Assembly (NCBI RefSeq): GCF_008831285.2
Contig: NC_045143.1
Location: 2,205,503 to 2,269,502 of the forward strand
DNA: 64,000 nt
Origin: Nymphaea colorata
Lineage: Eukaryota; Streptophyta; Magnoliopsida; Nymphaeales; Nymphaeaceae
Direction of reading: 5' to 3'
The notes under the pieces are model-generated. The model ran no database searches and had not been told where the DNA came from. It saw nothing but the letters and a program-made list of their open reading frames with translations. The position numbers were made by a program, and so were the translations under genes. This document shows, one piece after another, positions 49,501 through 61,054 of the stretch; within the stretch, counting starts at the first letter, position 1, and every line of letters begins with the position of its first letter.

Positions 49501-51689
49501 TATTATCGAAGTTCAGAGTATGGTTGGTATAAGTTGTCCTATAATTGACGCCTTATTTCTGGACGTTCATGCGCTTTCAGACTTGTGGAAGTCAATTGGA
49601 AAGAAGGGTACACGATATTCAAAGTCAATTAGTCGAAGGCTTGGTAAACATACCGTACATGGTTATCTAATGCATGCATCCAAAAGATCAAAGGATTTTT
49701 CCATGGTTCAAGTGGAAATTAAAGATAAAGCCTACTTTGACTAACATAGTCCATCTATAAATATAATTACAATGACCCAAGTATAGATTGACGTGATGTT
49801 TGTTTTGATTTATTCCATGGGAAAACCGGACCCCAATTAAAGAGTTTATAGAACACTCTGCTAGTGGTTAGGTCTCCTGACTTCATTATTGTACGTTTGG
49901 GCTTTATGAGAGATCTGAAAATGTACTATCCTTTTGCAAGGCCCTATAGATACGCGGTTCCTCAACATATTTCTTTAGGCAAGAATTCCTTTCTTTAGCG
50001 TATATACAAATATTTCTTTCTTAAAACTTGAAGCATGCATCCAATCGAAACTACTGAGATGAACATGAGAGCGAAATTTCTGACTACACGCTCGAAAGAT
50101 GGTTGGTCGTATGTGTGGACTTGGATGTTGGGCCAGGAAGATTTTGGAAGAAGTTTCCACCACGTGGTCGTCGCCGGGGTCCACAGAATTTGGCGAACGG
50201 AACGCGCCTGGAACGGGAGCGAGGAAGTTTCCGGCAGGTGATCTTGAATTTCCCGGAAGTTATCAGGGACAACGGGGGTCGGGATCTTCTAAGGCAGTGG
50301 ACGGAAAAGGCGGCCGGCGGAGAGGGCCCCTGGTTTCTCACCTGATGGAAAAGATGTCTTTGTCATCCATCAGCTATCTTTAAAATAATTCTCACCTTTT
50401 GTGAAGTTGTTTGGTTGATGGCTCATATAAAAGTTGATTTTTCTTTTCTTTTCTTCGAAAAAGAGCACGTTGCTGCGATTATTTAACTCAATAGTTTATC
50501 CAACACCACCGAAGACGTAGCTGAAGGGCGATGACAGTGACTCAGGCAAACACGCATGGTCGAGATTGCAACGAAGGTTATAATACTTCCATGGATGAAG
50601 TCTCCCTTTAATTTCCGCGTGAAACAGACGCTTGTTAAATAAATGAAATTTAAACTTAAGAATGTGTTTGTTATACCACCAAGATTTGAACCTGTTTTTA
50701 TAAAAAGTTCAAACACGGTTACCAACTAATTTTGTTAATATATGCCTTGAAATGGAATGATTAGCTCTTATTCATGTAACGTGTTCCGGAAAAGAAAAGA
50801 AAATTAGACTTTGTTCACCAGGTTACCCATAGAACTGTTTAAAACAATAAATATTTTTATGAGAAAATGTGTGTGTAAGAGAATTCAAGTTTGCTGGATG
50901 GATGAAAATTTAAAAACCATCGTGAAAGTATAATAAAATGTTGTTAAAGCACAAAAAATCATTGATGCAGTATAAATTGTCACTAATTCTCCACAGTTCT
51001 GAGCTCATTCATGAAGGCCGTTTGATCCATTGTGATTGATGATTTAACGGAAAAAAAAAGTATGAACTAATTATATTAAATGATCAAAACATCCACCATC
51101 TTTTTCTCATTGTTTTCCTCTCAACCATCCGATATATTAGACGCCCTCATGCGTTAGCGGTTAGAAGAAAAAAAAGATCTACACAAAGAATGAGCAAGTT
51201 TGGTGGGTTGGGTGGAGACAGGTGTGAGCAATTGTCACACATAAAGTCACAAAAAATATTTATTTTTATATTGATACCTTAGGGCAACTTTTCTCATTCA
51301 CCTGTTGATGCCCCAACTAAAAAATTTAAAATTTATTATTAGTGTCTCCTAGCCAAAAATTTTTAACTTTGTCCCTGATACGACCTTCAATGATGCTACG
51401 AAAAATGTTAATGAAAATTTTTTCCTGACGTTAAGGCAACATTAGGGAAGTTCGTCATGTTCCGGCTGAACATCAAAGAAGATTGTGGCAATTTACTTAG
51501 TACATACAATGAAACGGCAGTAATTGGGAAAGAGAGATGGACCTTTACTGACATTACTAGCATATTGTCAGTGCATGCAGACGCATCTACAAGATTTAAA
51601 AAGCTATACATCAATGAAGGATAACCTCTTTACCACATTTTGAGAGGTCAGGAAAGAAAAAGAATTATATTGTTGAGCTTCTCTTTCAC

Positions 51690-51900
51690 TGACGTCTTCC
51701 GTGGTTTATCAGTGGAACTGAAACCTTTTACGGACATTTCTCAGTTCTCGTCAACATATGCCGACTGACGCTGATGTCTTGCTTTTTGCGTCGATCAATG
51801 GTGAATTTTCACTGATGTTTTCCTTCTTAGCACGAACCTTTATTGACCCTTTTTTTTTAGGATCAGTAAAAAGTTCTTTTTTTTTTTTTTAAAGTGACGT
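51690..51900. mobile_element. CACTA-like subterminal repeat array, right (inverted)
   Basis: Read on the minus strand, this has AAACATCAGTGAAAATTCACC, GACATCAGCGTCAGTCGG and GAAGACGTCAGTGAAAG, like the array at 49310-49500. The two could be the ends of one 2.6-kb non-autonomous element, or separate fragments. The 'homologous to copy B' block at 50040-50480 in between argues that at least part of the interior is older host DNA. Confidence 0.35.
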
Positions 51901-52985
51901 TAGCACTTCCACAAATATTTAAGTCTTCCTTTTGAACCAAGTATACGCGTTTCCATCAATTATGCATCATTCTAATTCGTCGCCATAACCGACAAGTTTT
52001 TAGATTTCATGGATGTGTATATATACTCAAGTCAAGCCGGCCCTAACAATCGAAGTTAGATCAATCACGGGTCAGGTTCTCGCCACTGAGTCCGAAGAAC
52101 CTACTGTATATCTATGATGCAATAGGAAATATAATGCTTGATTTGGGTCTCTTAAAACCTTCCAAGCACATAATGTTCTTCTTACTAAATGTCGCATAAT
52201 TAAGTGTATGACTAGAGTCGATGAGGTATATATATACACACACGAAGCAGTAGCATAGCATATACGTATGGGCAGTTGCTTACACCAGCTCTAGAACATT
52301 TCTTTACTTTCAAATGGTGTCTTAAACTGTTAGCTTGTTTTTGTATACTTAGAAATAGTGTCCCTCAGGCCTTGGTTTTCTAGAGATCTCTAAGGCTTCT
52401 CTTTCGACTTCCATTATACCTAGCATCAAGCATACTCCAAGAATGATCTAATATGTGACGCTTTATTTTATCTATTCATAAATAGTTTATATATTTTCTT
52501 GGCATGCACTACCCCATTATTAATCACATGTATAGCAACTGCAACTGCATATGTATGTCGAACAAAGTTTGGAATGGCGACGCATATGAAGTTTAATAAT
52601 GCCCCTTGGTTAGCACATGGCACTCTTTGTTCTTTTCTGCATTTTTAAGAGCAAGTTGGACGCCACAGTTGCATTATGGGGTTTGAAGAATTAAAGGCCT
52701 TGGCTCAGCTACTTTGTCCTTGGCCAATATTCTATTACATATGGTCAAATATCTGCATCATATGTTGAACTTGGCCGCCGTGTACAGTACTTGGCAATTT
52801 TTCACGTTTTCCATTCCAATAGTTTAAGATGTAACAACTTTTGCATTTACCTATTGAAATATTAAATCTTTTCAACCCACCTGATGATTTGAACTTGTAA
52901 ATCTCAAACTTAATTTGTATATTGGAGCTTTTGATTACCATTTATTCAGCTTGATCTTATATCTCCAAGATCTGAAATCCATGAA

Positions 52986-53147
<162 letters not shown>

Positions 53148-53264
53148 CAACGCACTTCTTTGGTAGTGGTTTACTTGTCCATCATCAGATCATCATGTTG
53201 CAGTAACCCCAAGCAGATTGTGCATTCATAATATTTATATATGAAACAAGTAGAAGCCATGATC

Positions 53265-53438
53265 GGCGTCGGTTCACATTCAGATTAGGAATTCACCACG
53301 AACTGGTAATTCTTTTAAGAAAGACTGGTGATTGGCGACTTTGCAGTCACAAGAAGAGATGTTGGGCGTCAATTCACATTCAGATTAAGGATTAACAACG
53401 GACAGATTATTCTATCAAGAAAGAGTGGTGATTGGCGA
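53265..53438 (-). repeat. 74-bp segment duplicated at exact 100-bp offset in WRKY B 3' region
   Basis: 53265-53338 and 53365-53438 both run from ggcgtc(g/a)(g/a)ttcacattcag to gtgattggcga. The second ends just 14 bases below the WRKY B stop codon, so the duplication lies in its probable 3'UTR. Copy C has only one unit (about 60967-61040). Confidence 0.9.
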
Positions 53439-53452
53439 AGCGTTGATCTGTT

Positions 53453-56115
53453 CTAGCTATCCATATAGTTAGACAGGTAGAATCCCTGACGTCCGGCGTA
53501 TGGTGCACCCTGAGAGACGAAAGGAATCTGGGCTGCACTAACGACGCCTACATCACAACCATGCTGTGGTGTGATGTAGTAAATGACGTAAGGGCATTCG
53601 TGGTTGTGCGTACCCTCATACGTGGTGATCACGAATCTTGGGTCTTCTCTGTCTCTTTCAACCCTCTTCTTCACGCTGCAGCCTCCATGGGAGCACCGGT
53701 AGTAATTCCTGCAGAGTTAGCCAAGTTTGGTTAGACGTGTCTCGCCAAACGTCTGTTAACTATTTTCATATAATCAAACATGACAAATTTTCCAGATATT
53801 CCAAACAATATTTCGATAGAGGTAGCAATTTGATGTATGAATTCACTTTCTCGTTGCTGAATTAGAAAGATCAATACTTTTTCTGTAATGAGATCTTGTT
53901 TGATACTGTATCGTAAACAATAATTCCACGAAGTTTTCTATATATGTCAGTCCCACGCAGGTAGGTGTGTGAAACCCTTGGTGGACTTAGTGCAAAAGAC
54001 ATGAATAATAGGGAAGAAAACAGTGGAGCTGATCTCGTCTCAATTATTTGCCAAATATTTTTCTTTTTTCAGACTTCTTTGGATAACGATCAGGAGAAAA
54101 CCAATAATCTATTATTACTAAACAACTGGCCGGAGCACTTTGTTTTGGTCTTGCACCAAACGGCACATGCCTTTGGCATCGATCCTGTAGATATGTACTA
54201 TATATAGATAGGGCGCCCTGCAAGGGGAAGGAGAAAAACATCTGACAAGTAATATATATAGGTGAGAAACTGATGCCTGTTTTAAGAATTTCAATTATGT
54301 TTTAGCAAGATCTATCTCAGGTACTTCCCTTTAATGCTAAATCGCAACTGAATCTTCGATCTTCTACATAAACCTCAGTCTTTTAGAACCTGGTAAAGGA
54401 ACTTTTGGCATTTTCAACATTGGTAAATGCCAGTTGCATCTTCCTCAGGACTTACCACAGGGACCCCAACCCCCGCTCATTGAATGGCATTGAGGAATAA
54501 TGAGGAAATTTTGAAACTGAAATATTAATTCATGACAAAATAAATACATTCCAAGATCTGCCTTTGTAAGTTTCTCCTTGCTTGAAGTCTAAAAAAATAA
54601 AGAATATTAGCATAATTAGCCAGTTTCGCAGGATCTTTTCTTTTGGTTACATTGTCTTCCCTCCCCATTGCTGAATTGACAAAGCAAAAACATATAGGTC
54701 CAAGGTCATGTAGTATTGGAGCTTAAACTGTCTGAACTTGCAAAAAAGAATCAATTTGGACGAAAATGGTGGGGCCTGAAACATATCTTCGTAGTTGGTT
54801 TTTGCGTCCGTAAAAGCTGCTTTTTTGTGTATGGTTCATGCATGTGACGTAATGGCTATAAACACTGTCTGCTAGTGGTATAAAAATACTGAAGTAATAA
54901 TATATATCTCCTCTGGAAATAACTTCGAAGGTCAATTTCTACACAGGTCATTGTTTGTATTGCAATATTGGAGCTTAGCCTATCACAGCCAAAAACTTCA
55001 CTTATCTTGGATATTCACAAGCAAGGGCCAAACCGGATATGTACATTTTTCTGAATATTCTCTTAGCTGTAGCAACCACTGTATCATGTATAAGATCTTT
55101 TAAGCTTTTAGTTAGAGATTAATGGGCAAGTGAAATTTTGTGAAAGCTTGATGGCTGTATACCTGAATCAAATATACTTTTGACAAACAAAAAAAAAAAG
55201 GAAAAAGCGTGTTCATGTGTGATCATAAACCTAGATAAGATTTGCATCTCAAAAATTTCCTTTCACAAACTTACACTCCTTTGTATGTATGTCCTAAAGA
55301 AAGAGAAACAGATCATTATGAGCATGATGAAGATGAGGATTGAGGAGACTGCAAAATTATTACCTAGGGTTTTGGTTGTGCTTGACCATCTTCTTGCCAT
55401 ACTTCCGCCATCTGTATCCGTCGTCCAAGATTTCAACATCCGACATCATCCTAAATGCGACCTTCACGCCAAGTTCATCTGATTTTCTTTTCCTCGAGCC
55501 ACGCTCACCTGTCCGTTTCCTGAAAAACAAAGAAATTGGTCATTAGCTACTACACGAAGGTCGCTTCGTACTGAAGATGCCAGGGCAATGACAGATCAAT
55601 TTGTACGGTGCTTCAAAGAAGAGGTAGATGATGCTTTTTAAATAACTAGAGACGACGGAGACAATTGACTGAAAAGGAGTGAAGATTGGGACGTGGGCAT
55701 CGAAGAACTGGGACTAATCTGCAGATTCTAAGTGTCAGGTGACTAACCAAGGCTTCAAGAATGGAAGTGGAAGAAAGTGCGTGCATATATTGAATCATCT
55801 CTATCAGTTAGCTAGTCTTTAAATTTGGTGGTCATTTGGCATTCCAGTGCCAGAGCCACCAACATCTGAGATGTTTAAAATTAAATTCCTCTAACTCACT
55901 TACATTGCTGGAGAATCGCCGATCTCTTTTGGCTGGACTGAATCCGAGGTCGGAAAGTGTAGATTCTCGTCCATTTCCAGGCCTTCAAACAATTCAGCGT
56001 CGATTGATGACTCGCTGAAGTCACGGATGTCAGGTAGACAGAAAAAGGAGTCGTTGTCTGCAGCCGGAAAATTTTCCAGTGAGTATCCCGGCAGATCTGT
56101 GCAGAAGTTCATCAT
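53453..56115 (-). CDS. WRKY51: Group IIc WRKY transcription factor, WRKYGKK type (copy B)
   Basis: Three exons in transcript order, 56115-55904, 55519-55364 and 53708-53453, join in phase 2 at both junctions to 207 aa plus TAG. Residues 1-70 are acidic ([16 protein letters not shown]). A basic RKRK at 80-83 probably serves as nuclear signal. The DNA-binding domain has WRKYGKK at 108-114, the variant seen in Arabidopsis WRKY50, 51 and 59. A C2H2 zinc site follows: Cys128-X4-Cys133-X23-His157-X-His159. The second intron falls at PR|NYY, the conserved WRKY intron site. The C-terminus is Tyr-rich and ends FYLSNYMDS. Relatives act in salicylate/jasmonate defence signalling. Their WRKYGKK motif often shifts binding away from the standard W-box. 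Exact orthology to WRKY50 or 51 is not resolved. Flanking copies are duplicates. Confidence 0.93.
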
Positions 56116-56220
56116 CCTGGATGCTCAACAGTGATCCCGAATCCCGATCGAAAGAAATGGCCGGGTTCCTTTTCGGCTTTCCTCAGAGTGAACACTGAAC
56201 ACCAAGGAGGGACGCGCTCG

Positions 56221-56230
56221 GTTTATATAG
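56221..56230 (-). promoter_or_regulatory. Probable TATA box of WRKY copy B
   Basis: On the minus strand CTATATAAAC lies about 106 bases upstream of the WRKY B start codon. Confidence 0.55.
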
Positions 56231-57260
56231 GAGCCGAAGCTGGTTCTAGGAAACCAACATACATATTTACGATATTGCCACTCTTTTTTGTCGGCTTCTC
56301 CCTAATATTGTAGAAGAAAGCCGTTCTACTCCACCCGTCAAACAGCCATGGTTTGCAGGGATCTGAGCAACGCGCTCAACAAAATTCAAATGAGATTAAT
56401 AATCTCCCGGCAAAATAACTCTAATTTCTTGTATAATAGATTTCAGAAACATTAAGAGGGTAGTTGACAAATGAATGTTTGGGACAGATTCATTTAACAA
56501 CATGTTAGGGTTCATTCTTTTTTTTAGACAAATTCATGCAACAAATCGTTAGTGTTTCTTTTATCAAACGCCTTCTAAACATATGTTTGATATTCTGATA
56601 TTTTGTTTCTAAAGCTGAACTGAATTTGTTGTTGTATAAAAGCTATTGAGGAAGATTCAAGGGAAACAAACATGGCCTATGGTTATGCTGAACAGCTTCG
56701 TGGATTAGGAGCTTGGTAAATCTTGGCGACCTAATTACTACATCTACATTTCAGTATAAATACGAAGGAAAGAGGATCAGAATATATGCATGAACTTCCG
56801 GCATTTGAGGTCAAAATGCATGTTAACTCGGGATCGGCTTCACTCCCATTTAGATTTTAACTAAACTAGGCTAATGAGATCAATGGCTTTTAAGTTGAAG
56901 GAGGTCAAGAGTTGAATAGTAGTGTGGGTTCCGGTTTAATTTGGTAGTGCTTGATTCAACATTTACTTGTCAGAAAATATAATATCAGCAAAAAAAAACT
57001 GAGAAAAAACAATATGACAAAAAAAAATTAGTACAGGGGGCGTCATGTGAGGTCTCTCAAGAATAAGGGCACGAACATGAGAGGAAAATTCCGGCTTACA
57101 AGGGCCAAACGATGGTTGGTCGCAGTGTAAATGTAAACCTGAGTCTCAAAAAATATTGGAAAAACTTTCACCATGTGGTTGGGGGCCACAGGTTTTGGGG
57201 CTGCGAACCCACCTGGAATGAGATAAGAAAGTTCTCCGAAAAATAATTCAGGTGAACAAA

Positions 57261-57419
57261 GCTGCCTGAAGAAGAGTCGAAGCGCGCTTTCAGGGACAAA
57301 GGGGATGGCGACATTCAATATAGTAGGCGTAGAAGGCGGCTGCCTGAAGAAGGGCCGAAGCGCGTCTTCAGGAACAAAGAGGATTGGTGATATTCAAATA
57401 TAATATACATAAAAGGCGG
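57261..57419 (+). repeat. About 78-bp tandem duplication upstream of WRKY B
   Basis: 57261-57338 and 57339-57419 both run gctgcctgaagaag, cgaagcgcg, ttcaggnacaaag, attcaa, aaaggcg. Copy A (50040-50350) does not show the doubling. Confidence 0.9.
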
Positions 57420-57737
57420 CCGGCCGAGAGGGCGCGTGGTTTCTCGGTGGAGGAAAAAAGTGTCCTCGGCATCGATCAGTTATCCACTGTTCACGGTATT
57501 TTTAAAATAATTGTCGTCTGTTATAAAGTTGTTTGGTTCTTAAATGATAAACAAAAGTTGCATATTTTTTAAAAAATAGTGCACGTGATTGCGATTATTT
57601 CGCTCATAGTTTTATCCAACAGTATGCAACTGGTACCTCGGGAGTCGGGAGTCTAAAATATTCACTCATGCGGCAAACGCAGTAGAGACGGCAACCAAGT
57701 TAAAATTACTTCCAGGAATTCCCAAAATATCTGTTTA

Positions 57738-58130
57738 CGGGTAAGCGTGAACAACTAGTTGTGAGTCGACTAGTTTAAATAATTAAGTTGAGTTTGAACT
57801 CAACAAGTAACTGTCGATTTGAGCTTGAACCTTAATCGAGTTTGTCAAGCCTTAATGAAGTTGATATATTCACACAAGTTTACGAGTTTGTCGAGCCTTA
57901 ATTGAGTCGAGCTTGAGCTCAACACATAATGATGAATATCAATTCTATTCAAACGAGTTTGTCGAGCTCGAACTCAACACGTAACGATGAATATCAGTTC
58001 TATTCAAACGAGTTTGTCGAGCTTTAATCGACTTGAGCTCAAACTCCATACATAACTGCCGAGTTGAGCTCGAGGTTTTATTAGTCGAGCCGAGCTCGAG
58101 CTGACTGAACTCGCGCTCGTGTTCACTCCT
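57738..58130. mobile_element. Probable hAT-like non-autonomous element rich in GAGCTCGAGC words
   Basis: The left end cgggtaagcgtgaacaa and the complement of the right end ttaggagtgaacacgagcg share GTGAACA in similar position. The interior is packed with gagcttgagctcaac/tcgagctcgag words, typical of a widespread plant repeat. A 49-bp segment is repeated at 55-bp offset (57915-57963 and 57970-58018). Target duplication not resolved. Confidence 0.5.
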
Positions 58131-58752
58131 AAAAAAGGGTGACCAAATGAAATTGAAGCTTAATTAAACATGTTTTTTTGTTACACCACCAAATCTGAAC
58201 ATCTTCAAATCCAAAAGATTTACCAACAAATTTTATTATTACTCTAATATATGTCATCTAAGCTAAATGCACTGAATGTTGCCTTTATTTATGAATCTTT
58301 CTCTTTCTCTCTCCACCTTTAAAAAACCAAAGTTACTGAAATGGACCCACATCTGTTTGAAACAGGAAATTATTTAATGTGAAACTTCGGGTACGTATAT
58401 ATTATAACTTCGATGCGTTTGTGAGCAATTTTTTTATTCTTACATCTGACTCTTTTTGTAACCATTTGGCTGCTTGGTTGGGTGGTTTTAAGATAGCACA
58501 CAAGGGCATACAGATCTTGCCACGCATCATCGAGTTTAAAATATACAACAATCATTCATTAGTGGGTGGATACAAATCAGACAAATAGGAAAAATGTTCA
58601 ACATCAAATTATTTCAATAGTATTCCGAGTACGAGGCAATTGCTATGCAGCCACCTCCTACATTCTTCAATTTCAGTTCCTGAAATTTTACAGACAAAGG
58701 TACATATTTTCAGCTGAACCATCCATCTTAGAACATAGGTAAAGTCAAAATG

Positions 58753-58756
<4 letters not shown>

Positions 58757-58842
<86 letters not shown>
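58757..58842. repeat. (TA)n(GA)n microsatellite
   Basis: About 29 TA units then about 13 GA units, followed by AAATA exactly as at 53142-53146. Confidence 0.95.
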
Positions 58843-58850
<8 letters not shown>

Positions 58851-59154
58851 GCCCTAACCGTAAGCTTAATACACTTAATACTTATGTCAGCACATGTCCC
58901 TCCTCCGTTTCTGCATTTTAAAAAACTAAGTTGGACGCTACAGTCCCAATCACCCGTTGAACTGAGCCGCCAGGTATCGATGCATGACGTTGGCATGCAA
59001 TTTTGCACGTTTTCAGTCCCGCCGGTTGTTTTGAACTTGTCAATCCCAAACTTTGTGCGCACGAGCCAAGCCAAACTCGATCTAAGGTTAGCTCGAGCTC
59101 CATTAAAGAGGGTCGAGCTCTCCTGTGGGGGGTTTGGGGAGGGGCAGAAAATGA

Positions 59155-59365
59155 ACCCCGTTATATGTGTTATTGGTGCATGAATTTTTGTGCATTAATA
59201 TGGTTAATGACTAAAATATAGTTAGTACACACTTAAAAAAAACTTTTTGTAAAGACAAAAATGAAAATGAAAAGTAAAAAGGTTATGAAAGACATTTCTT
59301 TTTAACAAATTGCCAAAATGTTATTCATTCCTTTATTGTGTATCATGCTAAGGGCACACACAACT
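59155..59365 (+). repeat. Dispersed repeat R1, copy 2
   Basis: Same-orientation relative of 1758-2030, described there. Confidence 0.7.
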
Positions 59366-60240
59366 TTATCTTGGTGGAGAAGGGTAAATCTGCGAAGGAA
59401 CCCAGCTGAACTCAATCTTGGCTAGCTTGAGCTCCATAAAGCATGCTCGAGCTCGACTTGACAATATAGCGTCCAGGCTTAACTTGTTTCTCTTTAGCAT
59501 GTTTCATTTTGTTTAGCTTATTCAACTTGATTAGTTGCTACTCCTTTAACTATTCTCTCCATATATTTCAACATTCATTATGTAGTTCAATCGAGTCGAG
59601 TTCTTACAACTAGAACTCGACTTATTTAACATTTTAAGACGTGGGTGAACCTATGTATTACTCTTTGTAAGTCGAGAATTACATTTTTCATCTTCCCTTG
59701 CGATTCTCATGATATCTAGCGTTAAGCATGCTAACTCCAAGAATGAACTAATATGTGACTGTTTATCTTATCTATTCATAGGTCATATACTTTCTTGGTA
59801 CTACCCCTTTCTCAATCACATATACCCTGACAAAGCGTGGAAAGATGACCTGACGCATATGAAGTTCAATAATGGCAGCCCCATGGTTGGCACATGCCAC
59901 TCTTTGATCTTTTCTGCATTTTCAGAGACAAGTTGGACGCAACAGTTCCATTATAAGGTTTGAAGAATTAAAGGTCTTGGCTCAGCTAATTTGGCCTTGA
60001 GCAATATTATTTGCCAAGTTAGCCGCCTTCCACGGTACTTGGCAATTTTGGTCGTTTTCAAATTCCAATAGTTTATGATGTAACAACTTTTGCAATTAAC
60101 TATTGAAATCTTAATTTTTTTCAACCCACCTGACGATTTGAACTTGTAAATCCCAAACTTCATATATGGGAGTGAGTGTTTGGTTGCTTCTTATTCTCTA
60201 AGTTTGATCTTAAATCTGGATTCCATCGATTATTTGAACC

Positions 60241-60272
60241 TCTCTCTCTCTCTCTCTCGCTCTCTCTCTCTC
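60241..60272 (+). repeat. (CT)n run
   Basis: About 15 CT units with one G interruption, at the position homologous to the (TC)n(TA)n(GA)n block at 52991. Here no TA/GA part is present. Confidence 0.9.
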
Positions 60273-61054
60273 CCCTCAAGAATCAAATACTTTGTATGGG
60301 TTCAGAGGGCTTCCAAGATATTAAGAAAATATATGTTCCGGCACCCGATCGGTATGAATTTGATGGTCAACTTAATAAACCATGCTTAGCCTGCCAACAA
60401 AGACTTCGGGCCAGCCCATGCCCACTTTCGCCACCCCACGCCACGCACCTGTCTGGTACATAGCCGGTATTAAGCCATCTGTCAATGTCAATTAGAATTG
60501 AATGCACACATCATTTGTAGTTCAAAAGAACAGTGCACTCAAACGTGACATCAAACACGGGGTTGGAGCATTGAACCCCCTTCTTGTAGTCGCCTTGCAA
60601 CAGGATTGCACTACGCCTCTTAGGTCCATTCATGCCTCTCCATCAGCGGTACGTAAGCCCATCGATACAAGAATTTCAAAACGATAGATATAAAGCTTTC
60701 ATGAGCTATTGTTACAGCAAACCCAAGATGGAAACAAGTTCGTCACTTCGATATACGACATAAGGTCACACTGAATTAAAAAAGCACAGACGCTGCATGT
60801 TCTGCGCGTTCTTCGCATCCATTTTCATGGAACGGAGCATTTCGTTGGAAAACGAACAATAGACACCTCTATGCTTCACTTATCCATCATCAGATCATGT
60901 AGCAGCAACCCGAAGTAGACTTTGCCTTCATAATATCTATATATGACACAAGAAGAAGTGACGGTCGGCGTCGATTCACATTCAGACTAGGAATTAACAA
61001 CGGACCAATTATTCCATTAACAAAAAGTGGTGATCGGCGATGCGTGGCTCTGTT

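Larger units (their letters stand above)
48403..52985. other. Upstream flank of WRKY copy A, with insertions
   Basis: No gene. Blocks align with the flank of WRKY copy B: 48420-48740 with 56340-56720, 50040-50480 with 57040-57610, and 52420-52985 with 59700-60260. Between these blocks lies A-specific sequence (about 48800-50000 and 50500-52400) including CACTA-like debris. Overlapping frames in the GC-rich part 50084-50383 exist on both strands but are not recognisable. Confidence 0.65.
56116..61054. other. Spacer between WRKY copies B and C
   Basis: No gene found. It starts with the WRKY B leader/promoter. It then contains blocks shared with the flank of copy A, a small MITE-like stretch near 56465-56572 (tagttgacaaatg versus complement gcgtttgataaaag), a 78-bp tandem duplication, a hAT-like element, a (TA)n(GA)n run, dispersed repeat R1, and a second copy of the 59880-60260 type block. 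The 3' end is the WRKY C downstream region. Confidence 0.65.

Noticed and set aside
50084-50383. Overlapping open frames on both strands in a GC-richer block
   Set aside because: The homologous block upstream of WRKY B (57040-57480) does not keep either frame open over its length, so coding is unlikely.
58745-59183. Open frames containing YIYIYIY or SLSLSL
   Set aside because: Translations of TA and GA microsatellites.
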